NCBI GenBank assembly: GCA_004014935.1
Contig: CP025324.1
Span: 2,294,501-2,358,500, forward strand
Direction: 5' to 3'
Length of the DNA: 64,000 nucleotides
From: Saccharomycopsis malanga
Taxonomy: Eukaryota > Ascomycota > Saccharomycetes > Ascoideales > Saccharomycopsidaceae
The notes under the pieces were generated by a model. That model worked only from the letters and a program-made list of their open reading frames with translations. It had not been told where the DNA came from and did not search any database. A program made the translations under genes and the position numbers. This document shows positions 60,564-64,000 of the stretch, in pieces. How positions within the stretch are numbered: the first letter of the stretch is position 1; every line of letters begins with the position of its first letter.

Positions 60564-62451
60564 TTTTACTGGGTTGTTGGTATTATCAAAAACCTGTACA
60601 GCCAAGCAAAACAAGATGGAGATATCTTATATTTATAGTGTATACGACTCTTTTTCCAATCGTCAAAAAGAAAGTTCAACAGATACAAGATAAGTACTAA
60701 AGGGTGAATAGCGACTCTAAAAGGAGATTAAAAAAGTAAAACAAATCTAAATCATTGGGAAATTCTTACTAAACCAAGAGCCATAAATATCAACATGGAC
60801 TTTGTCCAATAATGACGAGAGTTGATCCACTTTACCTACAAGTATGGATGCTGCCTACTGATGCGCCAAAAATGCAAGAGGTGCATGGCGGGAATGCACC
60901 TCTTGCAGGACTCATGTATGTCCTGCACAATGCAATGCTGTACGGCAGCCGTTTTTTTCCCAAAACGGCTGTTTTTCCCCTTGAACTGAGTGCGTCTTGT
61001 GCTGCCAGAAAGCTAATGTTTGAGCAACAAACACTGTGGTGTTTTGAAGATACGCCGAATGGCTTGTGATAAGCAGGATAAGCTTATCAAATAGTGCTAA
61101 TATAACACTCGCAACAATAATTGACAGCCAAAATTCTCTTCTTTAGGCCCAATGCTTAGCTTACTAACGCCAAGCTGCAAAGCTTGGCATTGGCGGGTAA
61201 ATATGCATGTTTTCCCGTACATGTATATGCTTTGCATGGGTGCTTTGCATGGGTGCTGCAGAAGGATGCTGAAAAATTTTTCATCTTCGGGTATTCTGTA
61301 ATACTCCAATTGGTGATTTAACAAAGTAACGAAACCGAAACCGAAATCCCACTATGAATATTAAACATTCTTGTTGATTTCACCATTTTGATAATGATTG
61401 TTGGGCATTTCCTGGTTACCGGAAGTCTTTTCTTAAGTCCGCCACTAGTCTCATTGCGATTGACAGGCTGGGCACACTTAAAAAGTCACTAAGCAATGTG
61501 TATAGAATCTCTGCGTAGGGCTACAGTTTAGCCTACTGGAAGACTGTTTCTTTTAGCGCAATAGTAAAATAGACTTTGATCGTTGGTGCCGTTTGGCTAT
61601 TCTCCTCAAATCCATTATCGCAGTGGTGTGGTTCGTGGATAATCGGTACACACAATTTAAACGGTTCTGAAATGCAAGTTGTTCCCCATATGGCTAAAGC
61701 CCAGCACTCCTTCTGCAAATGGTACCGTCTTTCTTGGTAAAATAGCCTTTTTAGGAAACTTTGGCTCTTATTAAACTTATTGCGCCGTTAAACATCATCC
61801 ACTGTTTCATTATCAAGCATATTCGTACTTCCCACTGCTTGCCCAGCGAGGCTTGTTGTTTCCGGAGAAATATACGAAAGTGTGGTGTTTTGGTAATATG
61901 TTGGTAATTATATAAGAAAATAAACAAAGTCATGCGATAATTGTTAATTCTATACTGTTTCGAATGACAATTGTTAATTCTAACTTTTATAGTTTTTCAA
62001 ATGATGATTGTTAGCAATATTTTGAACTGAAAAATATGTATGACTAGTGAATTTGTATTGTAATGTTGGAAAACACTTTATTTGGCCTTTTTTTTGCTAT
62101 ATAATCTTAATTACAAGAATAATGTTGAAGGATCAAAAAAAAGCATGCCAAGGTCCATCAAAGATCCAACTTTATTCCTACAATTAGATGAACCCTTTGA
62201 CCATTATTGTTTAGCAATTTCAACAATGTCCTAGATAGGAAAGAAAGGAAATGTTAGCGATTGGATGATCATTTTGGACTTGCAGCGTCACGCATTTATG
62301 GATCAAGCCACGATTCCTCTTTTGGCATCACTTGACTTTAATAGGTTTGCTGTTTGTGTTGATATTAGCATTGATAATTCTATATACAAGATGATGAAAG
62401 TTTACTGTAAGTGTATTGTAAAAGCCGTATAAGATCAGATTGTAAGACACT
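60564..62451. other. 1.9-kb divergent promoter region with hairpins
   Basis: It separates the transporter and the CFEM-like gene. No coding gene is supported. A G+C-richer part (60830-61270) holds several perfect hairpins (listed separately). The rest is AT-rich. Confidence 0.5.
60873..61188. repeat. Series of perfect hairpins
   Basis: TGCAAGAGGTGCAT (60873-60886) pairs with 60894-60907, a 14-bp perfect stem with a 7-nt loop. CAGCCGTTTT (60946-60955) pairs with AAAACGGCTG (60962-60971). GATAAGCTTATC (61077-61088) is a palindrome. GCCAAGCT (61169-61176) pairs with AGCTTGGC (61181-61188) around GCAA. They may belong to a structured RNA, a small folded element or dimeric protein sites. The sequence does not decide between these. 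Confidence 0.55.
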
Positions 62452-63660
62452 ATGATGACAGGCCGACAAAACCAACGAGTTGTGATGAGGCTGTATCTAA
62501 AGCTTATACTTATTTTCGTTGCCTTGACGCCAACAAATGGTAATGCCCCTCCAGCCTGTTTTTTGGCTTGCACCAACAACATTGCGAGATGGTGTCCAAA
62601 CGGCCATATCAACATTACGTGTATTTGCAGCAACCATTTATCGTTATTGGGATGTTTGACTGATGTTTGTCAAGTAGATCAATTTGTTCCTTCCCGAGAC
62701 CATTTCCTTGGAACTTGTCTGGAACATCACATTGACATTGATCAGATTACCAATAAGACAACCTTGGAGTTTCTGGAAAACAAAAACGGATATATCACCA
62801 AAGCAGCAAACAATTTTGCCCATAATCTGGTGGATTCACAACCAAATGTGATACTTGCCCCGCCATCTAAAGCAGGGCTAGTGGCTCAATCCTCTTCAAT
62901 TAGTAATAAGCCTGTAAACAACCAAAATACGGTGGGAATCAAGGAAGATTACAAGGAATCTCCGGCAAAACCTTTAGAAAGAGTGACATTTAGTGACAAT
63001 CAACCCACTATTGTTCAGCCTGAACAGTCTCAAATAAATCAGAAAAAGCTTCCGCAGAACGAACCAAACTTACAAATACCAACATCTTCTAGATCAATAC
63101 CAGTGAAAGTAATTAGAAGAAGAAAACAATCATCGAGATTGGGCGGCGCAGAAATGGATATCAATCAAGGTAAAAAACAGCAAGATGCTACTGATTCGTT
63201 GAAACCTACTGCAAATGACAGGCCAAAAGGTGGTGTGCAATACAATGATGGACAAGGCGTGAACATTCCTACAGGTTCAGGAGCAAGGCAGTTAATACAA
63301 TATGATGACAATGTATGGCCAGAAGAAGAATTGGAAGTGTATCCCGGGGACCTTGACCATATAAATTCAAGCCCAGATGCCATTGTTGTTTCAAACAAAG
63401 ACCATAAGCAAAATCTTGCAGAAGAAGCTGTTTCAAATAGTTTTCCAGAGCCTCCAAAGAAGATTTACAAGAAAGAAAGCCCCGTATACGATTCAGACGG
63501 ACTACAAGTGGACCAATATTCAGGCTTTGTAAACCCATTATCCAATTCCCGCGCCAGAGCTAAACTCTATAAAGCAGTTCGAAGAAAGAATAATCTCTTG
63601 GGTGGCAAAACTAATGAGCCATTTGCCGCCAACCATATGCCAATGATTTCCGAAAACTGA
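62452..63660 (+). CDS. Secreted CFEM-like cysteine-rich protein without GPI signal
   Basis: A 402-residue protein with a signal peptide (RLYLKLILIFVALTPTNG; the start may be the first ATG or the ATG at 62485). Directly behind it lie eight cysteines in CFEM order: PPAC-x3-C-x7-C-x8-C-x-C-x8-C-x4-C-x15-C. PPACFLAC recalls the start of the cell-wall protein Ccw14. The Asp that binds haem in CFEM proteins such as Rbt5 is replaced by Asn (INITCIC). The remaining 300 residues are polar and charged, with basic patches (VIRRRKQSSR, AVRRKNNLL). There is no hydrophobic C terminus, so no GPI anchor is expected. It is probably secreted; the function is unknown. Confidence 0.75.
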   Translation: MMTGRQNQRVVMRLYLKLILIFVALTPTNGNAPPACFLACTNNIARWCPNGHINITCICSNHLSLLGCLTDVCQVDQFVPSRDHFLGTCLEHHIDIDQITNKTTLEFLENKNGYITKAANNFAHNLVDSQPNVILAPPSKAGLVAQSSSISNKPVNNQNTVGIKEDYKESPAKPLERVTFSDNQPTIVQPEQSQINQKKLPQNEPNLQIPTSSRSIPVKVIRRRKQSSRLGGAEMDINQGKKQQDATDSLKPTANDRPKGGVQYNDGQGVNIPTGSGARQLIQYDDNVWPEEELEVYPGDLDHINSSPDAIVVSNKDHKQNLAEEAVSNSFPEPPKKIYKKESPVYDSDGLQVDQYSGFVNPLSNSRARAKLYKAVRRKNNLLGGKTNEPFAANHMPMISEN

Positions 63661-64000
63661 TTTATTCGCTTACATATTAACGCTATCTAAAGACGTAAAC
63701 TTATCTTAATATTACAGCCTACCAATTATATACAAATACACACCTTGTGAAATCTTGACTCTACTTGTAGTAGCTCCGAAAACCACTCCATCTCTGCCAG
63801 ATCCCACATGGAATGTCTCATTTAAATGATAGTTTAGCCCTATTCAAAGGCCCTACTTGGGACTATTGTGAGATCGGCACTTGACTCCGCTTTATTACTC
63901 CGAACGCATAATTTGGGGATCGCGTGAGTGATACGCGGGGCCGCCGCTTCTTGCAGCATCATTTGGGTCCAGAACATGGTCCTTCAATATACTCAAGACA
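63661..64000. other. Window end, downstream of the CFEM-like gene
   Basis: No gene seen. The last 130 bp are somewhat G+C-richer, with CTCCG repeats and GCGTGAGTGATACGCG, and may be the promoter of a gene beyond the window. Confidence 0.4.

Overview
This is a eukaryotic window from a budding yeast (Saccharomycotina). Evidence: compact mostly intron-less genes, a clear set of yeast orthologues (DNA2, SEC18, OMS1, THP1, MGM101, EKI1, MRE11, MPS3, YKT6, AIM14, OXP1, GSY1), and introns with GTATGT/GTAAGT/GTGAGT donors and TACTAAC-type branch sites. CTG is rare as a leucine codon, even in the one G+C-rich gene, and a few CTG positions look polar in the families concerned. This hints at, but does not prove, a CTG-clade yeast. 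I cannot name the species.

Layout. 1-12 kb: DNA2 (+), SEC18 (-) and a three-exon SR-type RNA-binding protein gene (-), which shares a divergent promoter with OMS1. 12-21 kb: OMS1 (+), a rhodanese/tyrosine phosphatase of PTP3 type (+), THP1 (-). 21-26 kb: MGM101 (-) between two direct copies of a ~1.1 kb repeat that carries a threonine-tRNA-like piece. 26-38 kb: EKI1, MRE11, MPS3, YKT6 and an AIM14 gene with a broken frame (all -), then a Rab7-like GTPase (+). 38-46 kb: OXP1 with a 47-nt intron (+), GSY1 (-). 46-57 kb: a gene-poor stretch around one G+C-rich gene for an Ada/AraC-type regulator, an architecture best known from bacteria. 57-64 kb: an unrecognised 370-residue protein (+), an AAAP amino-acid transporter (-) and a secreted CFEM-like protein (+).

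The most striking feature is not a gene. About thirteen copies of one dispersed repeat occupy the intergenic spaces. Full copies have a tRNA-like 5' head with pol III A and B boxes, a common body, a conserved 3' end and an (ATT)n tail. Many are 5'-truncated, and three insertions (one nested in another copy) are flanked by 13-15 bp direct repeats. These are the marks of a tRNA-derived SINE moved by a LINE-type reverse transcriptase. I see no LINE and no complete tRNA gene in the window.

The genes are housekeeping genes for DNA replication and repair (DNA2, MRE11, MGM101), membrane traffic (SEC18, YKT6, Rab), nuclear envelope and mRNA export (MPS3, THP1), and metabolism (EKI1, OXP1, GSY1). There is no operon-like unit.
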